A stretch of 37,452 nucleotides of DNA. It comes from an uncultured Bacteroidales bacterium (GTDB lineage: Bacteria > Bacteroidota > Bacteroidia > Bacteroidales > P3). The position numbers and the translations under genes are program-made. Within the stretch, counting starts at the first letter, position 1; every line of letters begins with the position of its first letter. This document shows, one piece after another, positions 25,033 to 33,452 of this stretch. Below the pieces are notes generated by a model, which saw only the letters and a program-made list of their open reading frames with translations, ran no database searches and was not told the origin of the DNA. The DNA is taken from contig ONCC01000033.1 of the NCBI GenBank assembly GCA_900316235.1, forward strand, positions 1 to 37,452, read 5' to 3'.

Positions 25033-25692
25033 TTATCTGAGTTTTCTTAAGATTGTCTTGTGGTCATCGCTGACACGAAAGCTCTCGAGGGCCTTCTGGA
25101 TACTCTTGCCCCTCACCCACCCCTCCAGGGAGTCGAGCATGGGGAGCGTGGCATCCCATTGCTTGGCGAGGGCAGTGGCGAAGTACCACGCCTGCATCAT
25201 CTTGATGTAATATTCCTCGCGATGGATGGTGGCGACCCACTGCAGGTGCTCCGACTGGAAATCGGCATCGAGATAGTGGCGCATCAGCATCCCGATACCG
25301 AAGCGGACGGTATATTCATGCTCCGAGGCCATCCACTGCCTGATTTTCGGGAGAAGTTCCCCCTTATGACGTGCGAAGACGCGGGGCGTCAGCGAGTCGC
25401 AGACGGCCCAGTTGTCGATGTAAGGAAGAAAGAAATCCGTTTCGTCAACGAGAATCGCATATTTTTTTTCCTCGCACAACAGGTAAGCGTGCAGCATATT
25501 CTCCTCGTGATAACGGTGAGGCAACTCGCCAAGAAACTCCGACGCATTGTTCTTCAATTCTTTAGCAAGCGCACGGAGCTGTGGAGAGCGCACGCCGATA
25601 AAGCGGTCGGCCTCAACGGTAGGAATGAGCTTCGCCGAGAAGGCGGCGTATTTCTTATCGCGCAACGAGAAGAGTTTTTCCTGTATCGTCAT
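25033..25692 (-). CDS. DNA alkylation repair protein (AlkD-like HEAT-repeat glycosylase)
   Basis: A 219-aa protein starting at ATG 25692 (MTIQEKLFSLRDKKYAAF); the open frame extends further upstream, but that part is only the shadow of the preceding gene. Family features are GVRSPQLRALAKEL near residue 33, DNWAVCDSLTPRVF around 95 (the conserved Trp and Asp) and FGIGMLMRHYLD. AlkD-type enzymes excise cationic alkylated bases (3mA, 7mG) without base flipping. The start overlaps the preceding stop by 4 nt (ATGA), so translation is coupled to the HEAT-like partner gene. Confidence 0.87.
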   Translation of the reverse strand: MTIQEKLFSLRDKKYAAFSAKLIPTVEADRFIGVRSPQLRALAKELKNNASEFLGELPHRYHEENMLHAYLLCEEKKYAILVDETDFFLPYIDNWAVCDSLTPRVFARHKGELLPKIRQWMASEHEYTVRFGIGMLMRHYLDADFQSEHLQWVATIHREEYYIKMMQAWYFATALAKQWDATLPMLDSLEGWVRGKSIQKALESFRVSDDHKTILRKLR

Positions 25693-26171
25693 AGCAGTTT
25701 CAGTATTTTTCCGCGGGTGTGTTTCACTCCGGCACCAAGTTCGGAGGGCTCCAGCAACAAAAGGCATTGTTTCAGTTCGGCACAGAGTTCGGGGTAGTGG
25801 CGGCATTGCTGGTAGGCCAGCTTCATGCAGAGGGCTTTGACGCCATAGGGCTCGTCGGCGAGCATCATGTGCTCGAGGCAGAAGTCCAGCAGGTCGGTAC
25901 GCACATCGTCCCTCCCCCAGTCCAGCCGTTCGAGCAGCACCATAGAGAGTCGCCGCAGTGGCACCTCGGGGGTAATCAAGGCCAGCTGCACCAGCTCCGC
26001 GCGATACATATTTATATATATGTTGTCCTCCTTGGGCAGATGCGTGAGCGCCCACGCGGCATTACTGGCCTCTTTCCCCTCGCCTGAGAGCATGGTACGG
26101 AACAGTCTCTCACGCACCTCGGCATCCTCGTGTGCGCTCTTAGCCAGCGCTTTAATATCTCCAATATGCAT
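25689..26171 (-). CDS. Hypothetical HEAT-like helical protein coupled to the AlkD-like gene
   Basis: The ATG at 26171 (MHIGDIKALAKSAH) gives 160 aa; an ATG at 26177 is also possible, but upstream starts lie within the promoter -7 box. The sequence is a chain of amphipathic helices (NAAWALTHLP, LVQLALITPEVPLRRLSMVLLERL, GVKALCMKLAYQQCRHYP) that look like HEAT or armadillo repeats. It has no recognised name to me. Coupling to the AlkD-like gene by a 4-nt overlap suggests a shared task, perhaps as a binding partner. Cytoplasmic. Confidence 0.7.
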   Translation of the reverse strand: MHIGDIKALAKSAHEDAEVRERLFRTMLSGEGKEASNAAWALTHLPKEDNIYINMYRAELVQLALITPEVPLRRLSMVLLERLDWGRDDVRTDLLDFCLEHMMLADEPYGVKALCMKLAYQQCRHYPELCAELKQCLLLLEPSELGAGVKHTRGKILKLL

Positions 26172-26184
26172 CACCATCGTACTG

Positions 26185-26253
26185 CAAAAGTACACTTTTT
26201 TCCCATTCTTTAAACATTAAACTTTAAACATTAAACATTATTTTGTATTTTTG
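26185..26253. promoter_or_regulatory. Divergent promoters with AAACATTAAACATTA-type repeats
   Basis: Minus strand: TACTTTTG (26192-26185) with TTTA (26214-26211) serves the HEAT-like operon. Plus strand: TATTTTTG (26246-26253) with TTTA (26223-26226) serves the 26280 gene. Tandem units of TTTAAACATTAAACATTA fill 26211-26240 and form the -33 areas. Confidence 0.65.
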
Positions 26254-26279
26254 CAGTCGGAAATCTAAAACACTACGAT

Positions 26280-26690
26280 ATGAAAAACGCACAGATTATA
26301 GGTGGACACCGCATCGCGTCGGACCGCATCGCCACCCTCGGCGAGAACGAGATATTTGTCTTCGGAAGTAATATCCAGGGCTCCCACGGCGGCGGTGCCG
26401 CCTGGTTCGCATACAAGAACCTCGGTGCCGAATGGGGTGTCGGCGAAGGCCTTACGGGCCACTGCTACGCGCTGCCCACCATGGAGGGCAAAGCCTCGAT
26501 GAAGGCTGCCGTCGACCGCTTCATCGACTGCGCCAAGGAGCATCCCGAGCTCACCTTCCTCGTCACCGCCGTAGGTTGTGGCATCGCGGGATACACCCCT
26601 CAGGAGGTTGCTCCCCTCTTCAGAAATGCCCTCGCACTGGAGAATGTCTACCTGCCTCAGATGTTCTTCGACGTGTTGTCCACAAAATGA
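26280..26690 (+). CDS. A1S_2505-like phage non-structural protein family
   Basis: The 136-aa protein contains NEIFVFGSNIQGSHGGGAAW (residues 23-42) and GHCYALPTM, the pattern of the A1S_2505 family (annotated as a phage non-structural protein), and a second glycine-rich segment VTAVGCGIAGYTPQEVAPLF. The fold appears macro-domain-like, so a nucleotide or ADP-ribose ligand is possible, but no function is established to my knowledge. It has its own promoter and lies 22 nt upstream of the transporter gene. Base composition is GC-rich, like core genes, so it is probably long resident. Confidence 0.75.
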   Translation: MKNAQIIGGHRIASDRIATLGENEIFVFGSNIQGSHGGGAAWFAYKNLGAEWGVGEGLTGHCYALPTMEGKASMKAAVDRFIDCAKEHPELTFLVTAVGCGIAGYTPQEVAPLFRNALALENVYLPQMFFDVLSTK

Positions 26691-26712
26691 CATTAGTGTA
26701 ATTAAAAAAAAT

Positions 26713-28497
26713 ATGCTTTTAGGATTAGGAATTGATGCATGGATTACCATCGCGACAGTGCTTGGGCTGTTTGGCGTGTTGCTGTTCACCAAGCTGCAAA
26801 GCGACCTGGTGTTCCTTGCCGCCATCGGCATCCTTTTCGTCACAGGCGTACTCAACGCCGACGAGGCTTTCTCGGGCTTCAGCGGCACCTCGGTCGTCAC
26901 TGTCGGCGTACTCTTTGTGGTCATCGCCGGCTTGACGCACACCGGTGTGCTGCAATGGATTGTAAAACATCTGCTGGGTCAGCCCGGCAGCTACCGCAAA
27001 GCACTGATGCGCTTGATGCTGCCCGTGGCGGCTCTCAGCTCGTTCCTCAGCAACACCACCGTCGTGGCGCTTTTCGCGAGCATCGTCAAGATATGGTCGA
27101 AGAAGCTCGGCGTGGCACCATCCAAATTGCTCATCCCGTTGAGCTATGCTTCGGGCATGGGCGGCATATGCACCCTCATCGGCACCCCTCCGAACCTTAT
27201 CATCGGCGGCCTCTACGAAGAAAAAACCGGCGAGGCTATGAACATCTTCGCCACCGCCGTGCCGGGTCTCTTCTGTCTGGCCGTCGGCGTGCTTTCGATG
27301 TTGGCGATGCGCAAATTGTTACCCGACCGTAAGGCCCCCGAGAGCGAATTCGAGTCGACAGGCGAATATACCGTCGAGCTCCTCGTACCTTCCGACAACC
27401 CCCATATCGGCCAAACGCTGGGCGAGGCCGGCTTGATGCAAGTGCCTGGTGGCAGCCTCATCGAAATCCACCGCTTCGACGGGGAGCAATCTCTCGTCAA
27501 CGAGGAAGAATACCTCATGGGTGGCGACCAACTGGTCTTCGCCGGACAAATCGACGAGATTCTCGAACTCACCAAGACTCACGGCCTGGTCATCGCCAAC
27601 CACCACATATTCTCCGTCAGCGAGATTGAGAAAGGCCATAAGCTACGCACTGCCCACATCGCCTTCGGCAGCAAACTCATCGGTAAGCGGCTGGCCGACA
27701 CAGGCTTTGCCGAGCAGTACAACGTCGTCATCGTCGCCGTCTCGCGCCACGGCCACCGCATCGAAGGACCCTCACGCGACATCGTGCTCGAAGCCGGCGA
27801 CACACTACTCCTTGAATTCCCTCCCCATTTTGATATGAACACCGTCGAGAAAGACCCCAATCTCAGCTTCTTCGACTCGCAGGACGTTCCCAACATCGGT
27901 CGCGGCACTCTCGTTTCCTCCCTTATCATGATTGCCATGGTGGCCCTCTCAGCCCTCGGTGTGATGTCCATGCTGCAGTGCGCCTTCCTCGCCGCTGCCG
28001 CCATGCTCTTCTTCCGCTGCTGCAACGCCGACCAAGCTATGAAGTCCATCAACTGGAGCATCCTCATGGTCTTCGCCGGTAGCGCCGTGCTCGGCCTCGC
28101 CATCCAGAAGACCGGCCTCGCCGAACTCCTCGCCACCAACATCCTTAACGTCTGCGGCACCAACCCCTTGGTCGTCATGATTGCAGTCTGCCTCGTGGCC
28201 ACCTTCATCACTGAGTTCATCTCCAACACCGCCGCCGGCGCCATGTTCTTCCCCATCATGTGGGAAGCCGCCGAACAGCTGGGCTATGACCCATTCCCTT
28301 TCCTTATCGCCTTGATGATCAGCGTCAGCAGCAGCTTCGCCACGCCCATAGGCTCGCCCACACACATGCTCGTATACGGCCCCGGCGGCTACCGCTTCAA
28401 AGACTTCATTCGCGTCGGCCTCCCGATGAACTTCATCATCCTCGCCGCTAACATCTTTATCGTCAACATCGTCTACCCGCTGACACCGATGAAGTGA
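26713..28497 (+). CDS. SLC13-type permease with two RCK_C (TrkA-C) domains
   Basis: A 594-aa protein starting at ATG 26713. N-terminal helices include the SNT substrate/sodium motif (LSSFLSNTTVVAL, about 109-120). A cytoplasmic loop of about 200 residues (about 210-415) holds two RCK_C domains. The C-terminal helices contain the second SNT motif (FISNTAAGAMFFPI) and ATPIGSPTHMLVYGPGGY. The family takes up sulfate, dicarboxylates or similar anions with Na+; RCK_C domains usually sense ligands such as nucleotides. The substrate cannot be told from sequence. The inner-membrane protein is encoded in line with the A1S_2505-like gene. Confidence 0.88.
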   Translation: MLLGLGIDAWITIATVLGLFGVLLFTKLQSDLVFLAAIGILFVTGVLNADEAFSGFSGTSVVTVGVLFVVIAGLTHTGVLQWIVKHLLGQPGSYRKALMRLMLPVAALSSFLSNTTVVALFASIVKIWSKKLGVAPSKLLIPLSYASGMGGICTLIGTPPNLIIGGLYEEKTGEAMNIFATAVPGLFCLAVGVLSMLAMRKLLPDRKAPESEFESTGEYTVELLVPSDNPHIGQTLGEAGLMQVPGGSLIEIHRFDGEQSLVNEEEYLMGGDQLVFAGQIDEILELTKTHGLVIANHHIFSVSEIEKGHKLRTAHIAFGSKLIGKRLADTGFAEQYNVVIVAVSRHGHRIEGPSRDIVLEAGDTLLLEFPPHFDMNTVEKDPNLSFFDSQDVPNIGRGTLVSSLIMIAMVALSALGVMSMLQCAFLAAAAMLFFRCCNADQAMKSINWSILMVFAGSAVLGLAIQKTGLAELLATNILNVCGTNPLVVMIAVCLVATFITEFISNTAAGAMFFPIMWEAAEQLGYDPFPFLIALMISVSSSFATPIGSPTHMLVYGPGGYRFKDFIRVGLPMNFIILAANIFIVNIVYPLTPMK

Positions 28498-28545
28498 AAT
28501 TTCTACACCCAATACAGGACGGATAAGAAAAATTAAAATAAAGAT

Positions 28546-29109
28546 ATGGAGACAAGATTCAAGAAAAACGCCAAAATCTTCGATATCGTCATCACTGCTG
28601 TGGCCGCCATGGTCTCGGTGAGCGTGATGCTCTATGCCGTCGCCCACTTCGGCCTGAAGGAGTCGTGGGCCGAACTGGTGCTCAACCTGTTCTACATCGC
28701 CTGCCTGGTGCTGATTTGGCTCTACTTCTTCAACCGGATGGACAGCCACCGCTTCAACTACTGGTGCTCCCTCTTGGTGGGCGTGACGGTGCTGCTGCGC
28801 GACATCCTTTTTGCGCCGCCATTGGCCAACTTCCCCTTGCATCTGGCCTGCCTCACGCTGTCGGTGCTGCTGCTCTGCATGCTCACCTTCTTCTATGCCC
28901 GCAAGAACTGGCAGGGGTACACCAAGCGCAACCTGTGGGCCATCTGCATCGTCGACATGCTCATCGCCGCACTCTACAACTACGACATCTATATCGAACC
29001 CATCAACGAATACACCAACTATCTTCTGACCGAGATATGGATTCGTCCCACCATCACCTACGGGCTAGTGGCCTGTTTCGTGACGGAAGCGGGAAAAGGC
29101 AGTAAATAG
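28546..29109 (+). CDS. Small multi-pass membrane protein, unknown function
   Basis: A 187-aa protein with about five hydrophobic segments (roughly residues 13-35, 41-62, 72-88, 95-116, 129-148). The sequence between helices is short and aromatic (NYDIYIEPINEYTNYLL). I recognise no family. It follows the permease gene by 48 nt in the same direction and is convergent with typA. It may be part of the permease transcription unit, or independent. Confidence 0.7.
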   Translation: METRFKKNAKIFDIVITAVAAMVSVSVMLYAVAHFGLKESWAELVLNLFYIACLVLIWLYFFNRMDSHRFNYWCSLLVGVTVLLRDILFAPPLANFPLHLACLTLSVLLLCMLTFFYARKNWQGYTKRNLWAICIVDMLIAALYNYDIYIEPINEYTNYLLTEIWIRPTITYGLVACFVTEAGKGSK

Positions 29110-29116
29110 CAACGAT

Positions 29117-30952
29117 TTACTCGTCTTTGTAGCCAGCGGCGATTCTCGCGCGCTTGCGCTCAATCTCGTCGAGGATGATTTTGCGGATGCGGAGGTTACT
29201 GGGCGTAATCTCGAGGTATTCGTCCTCGCGGATATACTCCATAGCCTCCTCGAGGCTCATCTTGATAGCGGGCGAGCAGGTGCTCTTGTCGTCAGCACTC
29301 TTGGAGCGCATATTGGTGAGGTTCTTGGCGGTGACGACGTTGATAACGATGTCGTTACCGGGACGCAGGCTCTCGCCGATAACCTCTCCGGCATAGACGT
29401 GGTCGCCAGGCTCGATGAAGAAGGGACCGCGGTCCTGAAGTTTGCTGATGCTGTAGGCCGTTGCCTCGCCGGTCTCTTTGGCGATGAGGGCGCCGTACTT
29501 GTGGTCGTCCATATCGCCCTTCCAGGGCTGGAACTCGAGGAAGCGGTGGGCAATGATGGCCTCGCCGTTAGTGGCGGTGAGGAGGGTGTTTCTCAAGCCG
29601 ATGATGCCGCGCGAGGGAATGGTGAAGTCGAGCTGCACGCGGTCACCCTTGGTGTCGATGGTGCCCACCTCGCCCTTGCGGCGGGTGACGACATCGATAA
29701 CCTTCGAGCTGAACTCCTCGGGCACCAGGACGGTGAGCTGCTCGATGGGCTCACATTTCTGGCCGTCTATCTCTCTGATAATCACCTTCGGCTGGCCCAC
29801 CTGCAATTCATAGCCCTCGCGGCGCATGGTCTCAATGAGGACGCTCAGGTGCATGATGCCGCGTCCGTAGACCAGCAGGGCGTCGGGCGAGCCGGTCTCC
29901 TCGATACGCATAGCCAGATTCTTCTCCAACTCGGCGAAGAGGCGGTCGCGCAGGTGGCGGCTGGTGACATACTTGCCCTCCTTGCCGAAGAAGGGCGAGG
30001 TGTTGATGGTGAAAAGCATACTCATCGTAGGCTCGTCGACCTTGATGGGCGGCAGCGCCTCGGGGTTGTCGATGTCACAGATGGTGTCGCCGATTTCAAA
30101 GGCCACGTTCTTGTCGAGATCCATGAGTACGGCGCAGATCTCGCCGGCCTCCACGGGGGTCTTTATTCTTTCCTTGCCAAGTCCCTCGAAGACATAGAGT
30201 TCCTTAATCTTAGTCTTCACCATAGTACCGTCGCGCTTGGCGAGGGTGATGGCCTGGCCGGCCTGGAGGGTGCCGCGGTGCAGACGACCGACGGCGATGC
30301 GGCCGAGGTAGGAGGAGTAGTCGAGGGAGGAAATCATCATCTGCGTGTTGCCTTCGTCCACCTTAGGCTCGGGTATATATTTGATGATGAGGTCCATGAG
30401 GTAGGAGATGTCCTCGGTGGGGGTGTTCCAATCCTCGCCCATCCAGCCCTGCTTGGCGGAGCCGTAGGCGGTGGGGAACTCCAGCTGGTCGTTGTTGGCG
30501 CCGAGGTTGAACATGAGGTCGAAGACAGCCTCCTGCGTCAGCTCGGGGTCACAGTTAGGCTTGTCGACCTTGTTGACGACCACGATGGGCTTAAGGCCCA
30601 GCTCGATGGCTTTCTGCAGCACGAAACGGGTCTGTGGCATGGGACCTTCGAAGGCGTCGACGACGAGGAGGACGCCGTCGGCCATGTTGAGCACGCGCTC
30701 CACCTCGCCGCCGAAGTCGCTGTGGCCCGGGGTGTCGATAATGTTGATTTTGTAGCCCATGTATCGGACAGAGACATTTTTCGACAGAATGGTGATACCG
30801 CGCTCGCGCTCGAGGTCGTTGTTGTCGAGGATGAGTTCGCCGGTCTCCTGATTGTCACGGAAAAGTTTGGCCTGATAGAGCATGCGGTCAACCAAGGTGG
30901 TCTTGCCATGGTCGACGTGGGCTATAATTGCAACATTACGAATGTTTTGCAT
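29117..30952 (-). CDS. typA: Translational GTPase TypA/BipA
   Basis: A 611-aa GTPase of normal TypA length. It has the P-loop [10 protein letters not shown] (residues 10-19), switch [18 protein letters not shown], the G4 motif NKVDKP (about 127-132), EF-G-like domains and the TypA-specific C-terminal domain. It acts on ribosomes and is needed for growth under cold and other stress. It is transcribed alone from a canonical promoter, convergent with the small membrane-protein gene. Confidence 0.97.
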   Translation of the reverse strand: MQNIRNVAIIAHVDHGKTTLVDRMLYQAKLFRDNQETGELILDNNDLERERGITILSKNVSVRYMGYKINIIDTPGHSDFGGEVERVLNMADGVLLVVDAFEGPMPQTRFVLQKAIELGLKPIVVVNKVDKPNCDPELTQEAVFDLMFNLGANNDQLEFPTAYGSAKQGWMGEDWNTPTEDISYLMDLIIKYIPEPKVDEGNTQMMISSLDYSSYLGRIAVGRLHRGTLQAGQAITLAKRDGTMVKTKIKELYVFEGLGKERIKTPVEAGEICAVLMDLDKNVAFEIGDTICDIDNPEALPPIKVDEPTMSMLFTINTSPFFGKEGKYVTSRHLRDRLFAELEKNLAMRIEETGSPDALLVYGRGIMHLSVLIETMRREGYELQVGQPKVIIREIDGQKCEPIEQLTVLVPEEFSSKVIDVVTRRKGEVGTIDTKGDRVQLDFTIPSRGIIGLRNTLLTATNGEAIIAHRFLEFQPWKGDMDDHKYGALIAKETGEATAYSISKLQDRGPFFIEPGDHVYAGEVIGESLRPGNDIVINVVTAKNLTNMRSKSADDKSTCSPAIKMSLEEAMEYIREDEYLEITPSNLRIRKIILDEIERKRARIAAGYKDE

Positions 30953-30978
30953 AGATATTATATATTAAAAACAAATTG

Positions 30979-31010
30979 CAAAAGTACGAAAGTTTCTTAA
31001 TCCGAGCAAA
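30979..31010 (-). promoter_or_regulatory. Promoter of typA
   Basis: Minus strand TTTG (31010-31007), 20-nt spacer, TACTTTTG (30986-30979). The rest of the 30953-31368 spacer contains GGTAGG repeat copy 3, a T-flanked inverted repeat (31274-31298) and the sigma1 promoter. Confidence 0.85.
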
Positions 31011-31106
31011 AAGAAAATGCATTTTCTTTTTCGAGGTGCTGAAACGCAGATGAAATCAAAGTTAAGCGGAATGGCCAAATTTTTTTTGATATACAGGTAG
31101 CACAAA

Positions 31107-31200
31107 CACCCTGTCATGGCCCTACCAACACCCTATCATCTCCTACCATGGTAGGACTTGGGTAGGAGTTGATAAGGAGTTGGTAGGTGGATGGCAGGTA
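31107..31200. repeat. GGTAGG-type dispersed intergenic repeat, copy 3
   Basis: Around the centre TCCTACC-AT-GGTAGGA, with CCCTACCAACACCC on the left and GGTAGGAGTTGATAAGGAGT on the right. It shares a 20-mer with copy 1 and the same orientation as copies 1 and 2. Confidence 0.8.
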
Positions 31201-31273
31201 GAAGATAGCAACGGAACATAATGTATTACTGCACATTAACAAATATTCCCCCTCTCTTTCCCACTTATTTTTT

Positions 31274-31298
31274 GACAAAAAAGTTAAACTTTTTTGTC
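31274..31298. repeat. 11-bp inverted repeat upstream of the sigma1 promoter
   Basis: GACAAAAAAGT, 3-nt loop, ACTTTTTTGTC, then GATTTTTTT on the plus strand. It could terminate stray transcription before sigma1, or be an operator. Confidence 0.5.
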
Positions 31299-31333
31299 GA
31301 TTTTTTTAAATAACATTTTTTTTTTGCGAGGAT

Positions 31334-31366
31334 GTAGTGATTTCGGTTTTTTTTACGTTATTATAG
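31334..31366 (+). promoter_or_regulatory. ECF-type promoter of sigma cassette 1
   Basis: GTAGT at 31334 and CGTTATTATAG at 31356-31366; the block starts are 22 nt apart. The same arrangement precedes the lipoprotein gene at 33453 and the second sigma gene. The start codon lies 13 nt after the C of CGTT, so the mRNA is probably nearly leaderless. Confidence 0.7.
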
Positions 31367-31368
31367 TT

Positions 31369-31842
31369 GTGAGAACAAGGGATCCATTCGAAGAGATGCT
31401 GCACCGATACCGGGGGCTTCTGTTCACCCTCTGCAGCCGATTCAGGCACAGGGGGTTGGAGGTTGACGACCTGATACAGGAGGCGTCGATAGCCTTGTGG
31501 CGCAACCGCGAGCGGTTGCTGGCGTTGGGAAGTGTGCCGCAGGCGGCGATGACATGGAAGGTGGCGCGCAACGCGGTGATAGATGCATTGCGGCGATACG
31601 AGGACACAGAGGCGCTGCCAGAGGGACACGACGAGGCCTGCGAAGACCGGACACTGCTGAAGGAGCTGCACGAAGAGATAAACAGGCTGGAAGAACCCGA
31701 CCAAACGATAGTGAAGATGCAACTGGAGGGATACAGCTACGAAGAGATAGGCAACGCACTGGAAATGACAGAGAAGAACGTTAGCGTGAGACTGGTGCGG
31801 ACAAAGGAGAGATTGAGAAAAGCGATGGGGGTGAATAGTTAA
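31369..31842 (+). CDS. ECF sigma factor, cassette 1
   Basis: A 157-aa sigma-70-like protein. I chose the GTG at 31369 (reading VRTRDPFEEMLHRYRGLLF) because the paralog at 34105 starts at the same place and the promoter lies just upstream; an upstream ATG at 31294 adds hydrophobic sequence that lacks any family likeness and spans the promoter. Region 2 has the DDLIQEASIALWRNR core (about 39-53). Region 4 has LEGYSYEEIGNALEMTEKNV, the DNA-binding HTH. It would direct RNA polymerase to its own promoter and the 33453 promoter. The downstream small membrane protein is the probable anti-sigma factor. Confidence 0.85.
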   Translation: MRTRDPFEEMLHRYRGLLFTLCSRFRHRGLEVDDLIQEASIALWRNRERLLALGSVPQAAMTWKVARNAVIDALRRYEDTEALPEGHDEACEDRTLLKELHEEINRLEEPDQTIVKMQLEGYSYEEIGNALEMTEKNVSVRLVRTKERLRKAMGVNS

Positions 31843-31875
31843 CAGATAAAAGATAATAGTTAAAAGTTAAGTTAT

Positions 31876-32145
31876 ATGATTGACGAGAAACGCTTTAACG
31901 AACTTTGGGAACAGGCCGAGGCCGAGAAGTATTCGAAGGACCTGGCGGCCGAGTATCCCGCCTGGCGCACACGGAGTCGCCGCATGGCTGGCACCGTGGT
32001 TGGCCTGGCTCTGGTAGTGGCCGTGGCGCTGCCCATCACCCTTTCTCCTGGCTCCACCAGGGGCTATGAGAAGGTGTACTGTAACAATAAAGCCTTCAAC
32101 GACAGTCACTGGACCGAAATGGCCGACGCATTGTTGATGAGTTAA
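31876..32145 (+). CDS. Small single-pass membrane protein, likely anti-sigma factor, cassette 1
   Basis: An 89-aa protein with a cytoplasmic N-terminal part (about 1-37; MIDEKRFNELWEQAEAEKY, then EYPAW), one transmembrane segment (about 39-58, GTVVGLALVVAVALPITL), and a short periplasmic tail with RGYEKVYCNN and SHW. It is homologous to the 93-aa protein in cassette 2: both share DYPAW/EYPAW, RGY and SHW in the same order. The position directly after the ECF sigma gene suggests an anti-sigma role, but it lacks the zinc HxxxCxxC motif and is much shorter than FecR-type anti-sigma factors. Tandem GTTAAAAGTTAA units fill the 33 nt before it. Confidence 0.7.
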   Translation: MIDEKRFNELWEQAEAEKYSKDLAAEYPAWRTRSRRMAGTVVGLALVVAVALPITLSPGSTRGYEKVYCNNKAFNDSHWTEMADALLMS

Positions 32146-32165
32146 AAGAAAAGAGTTTAGATTCT

Positions 32166-32588
32166 ATGAAGAAATACATATTATATTTAATAGTGCCGCT
32201 GATGCTGATGGCCGCCTGCACGTCGGGTCCCGCCGAAGGCAGCCTCTACCATCGGTATGCCGACCGCAAGGGGCTGTCGGTGGCCGAGGTCGACGGCTTC
32301 CAGCTGTGCGACACGGTGCGCGTCGACGTGGTGATGCTACAGGCAGAGAACGATACCGTGTGGCAGCAACTGACGGAGGAGTTCGACATCCGCGGAGAAG
32401 AAGGATCGGTGAGCTGGCTCGGCAAGGTGGAGAATCCCGCCCTGCGGACGGCATGGAATGGCGAACCCCTGATGCGTGTCATCGCGTCGCACGACAGACA
32501 GACCATAGGCTTCTACCGCATCGAGTGCGAACAGCAGTTCGACGCCCTGATAGATTACCAGTTGAACAAATTGAAAGAAAACAGATAA
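32166..32588 (+). CDS. Lipoprotein with conserved FQLCDTV domain, cassette 1
   Basis: A 140-aa lipoprotein; the lipobox LMAAC places the lipidated Cys at residue 18. The mature part is homologous along its full length to the cassette 2 protein: GFQLCDTVRVDVVML, then EEFDIRGEEGSVSWLGKVENP, then IGFYRIECEQQFDALIDYQLN. I recognise no named family. One conserved Cys lies in LCDTV. It follows the small membrane protein by 20 nt and is probably anchored in a membrane, facing the periplasm or the cell surface. It may sense a signal for the sigma/anti-sigma pair. Confidence 0.75.
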   Translation: MKKYILYLIVPLMLMAACTSGPAEGSLYHRYADRKGLSVAEVDGFQLCDTVRVDVVMLQAENDTVWQQLTEEFDIRGEEGSVSWLGKVENPALRTAWNGEPLMRVIASHDRQTIGFYRIECEQQFDALIDYQLNKLKENR

Positions 32589-32600
32589 AAGATAATATAT

Positions 32601-33317
32601 ATGAAAAAGATATTGATAAGTGTAATTGGATTGATCGGTGTGATTGGAATGATGGGTTGCGAAAAGGAAAAGGTGACCGGAAGCGATGAGCAATCGGTCA
32701 TCAGGGATATTTACTATGCCGTCGGCCCGTCCTTTTTGTCGGGCTCCTCGGCCCACCTGACCACCGAGGCAGAGTGGGATGCTCTGCTTGACAACTTCTG
32801 CAATTTTGCCAAAGAGGGCGAGCAGGTGATCTTCTGCGGTGAGAACCATCCGCAGGCAAAAGGCAACGCCTCCGACACACCCACCACCATCTCCACCTCC
32901 GACCGCGAAGAACTGAAGGTATGGATGAAGGAAATGGAGAAAGCCGGCAAGACTGTCCAGATAACCTACAACGAAGATAACGGCACCTGGAGCGGCCGCG
33001 CCTATGCCAACCTCGGACAGAACAACTCGCAGGAACCCCAGATGTATACCGGCACCCTCGATTTCGTCTCCACCCCCGTGCTGGAGGAGCCTCCGCTGGG
33101 CGGCTCGGTGTGGGCGATGCATGTGGGCAACGACAGCACACTCATCATCACTGTCCACGGTATGATGATGTGGAATGAGAACGAGACTCCCACCGACGAC
33201 ATGGCACTGCTGATTGGTGCCGAGGTGATTCTCGAAGGCGTAGTCAACACCCACACCGACCTCAATGGCGACACCTTCATGACCCTCGACATCAACGTGG
33301 ATGTGGAAGAGCAATAA
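32601..33317 (+). CDS. Lipoprotein with shared N-terminal domain, cassette 1
   Basis: A 238-aa lipoprotein; the lipobox GMMGC places the Cys at residue 20. Residues about 50-135 match the cassette 2 protein (35282): TEAEWDALLDNFCNFAKEG, SDREELKVWMKEMEKAGKTV and ITYNEDNGTWSGRAY. The C-terminal ~100 residues (from about 138) are beta-rich and not shared (MYTGTLDFVSTPVLEE, LIITVHGMMMWNENETP). It lies 12 nt after the previous lipoprotein gene. Function unknown; it is the probable terminal product of the cassette. Confidence 0.75.
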   Translation: MKKILISVIGLIGVIGMMGCEKEKVTGSDEQSVIRDIYYAVGPSFLSGSSAHLTTEAEWDALLDNFCNFAKEGEQVIFCGENHPQAKGNASDTPTTISTSDREELKVWMKEMEKAGKTVQITYNEDNGTWSGRAYANLGQNNSQEPQMYTGTLDFVSTPVLEEPPLGGSVWAMHVGNDSTLIITVHGMMMWNENETPTDDMALLIGAEVILEGVVNTHTDLNGDTFMTLDINVDVEEQ

Positions 33318-33362
33318 AAACCAATGTTTTGTAAAGAAAAACAAAAAATATTTAATCCCATT

Positions 33363-33395
33363 GTAGTTTTTTGCCGAGTTGTTGCGTTCTTATAG
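33363..33395 (+). promoter_or_regulatory. ECF-type promoter of the middle lipoprotein gene
   Basis: GTAGT at 33363 and CGTTCTTATAG at 33385-33395, again with block starts 22 nt apart, about 58 nt before the gene. It differs from the sigma promoters by one base in the second block. Confidence 0.7.
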
Positions 33396-33452
33396 TCGAA
33401 AAGAAAATCAAACAAACAAAATTAATAATCAAAATTTAAAACACAATTTATT

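Noticed and set aside
29101..29121. AGTAAAT/ATTTACT inverted repeat between the membrane-protein gene and typA as a terminator.
   Set aside because: It lies over both stop codons, is only 7 bp and AT-rich, and lacks a T-tract.
31294..31842. An upstream ATG at 31294 would extend sigma factor 1 by 25 residues.
   Set aside because: The extension lies over the promoter blocks, is not similar to any sigma factor and is absent from the paralog, which begins at a GTG in the equivalent position.
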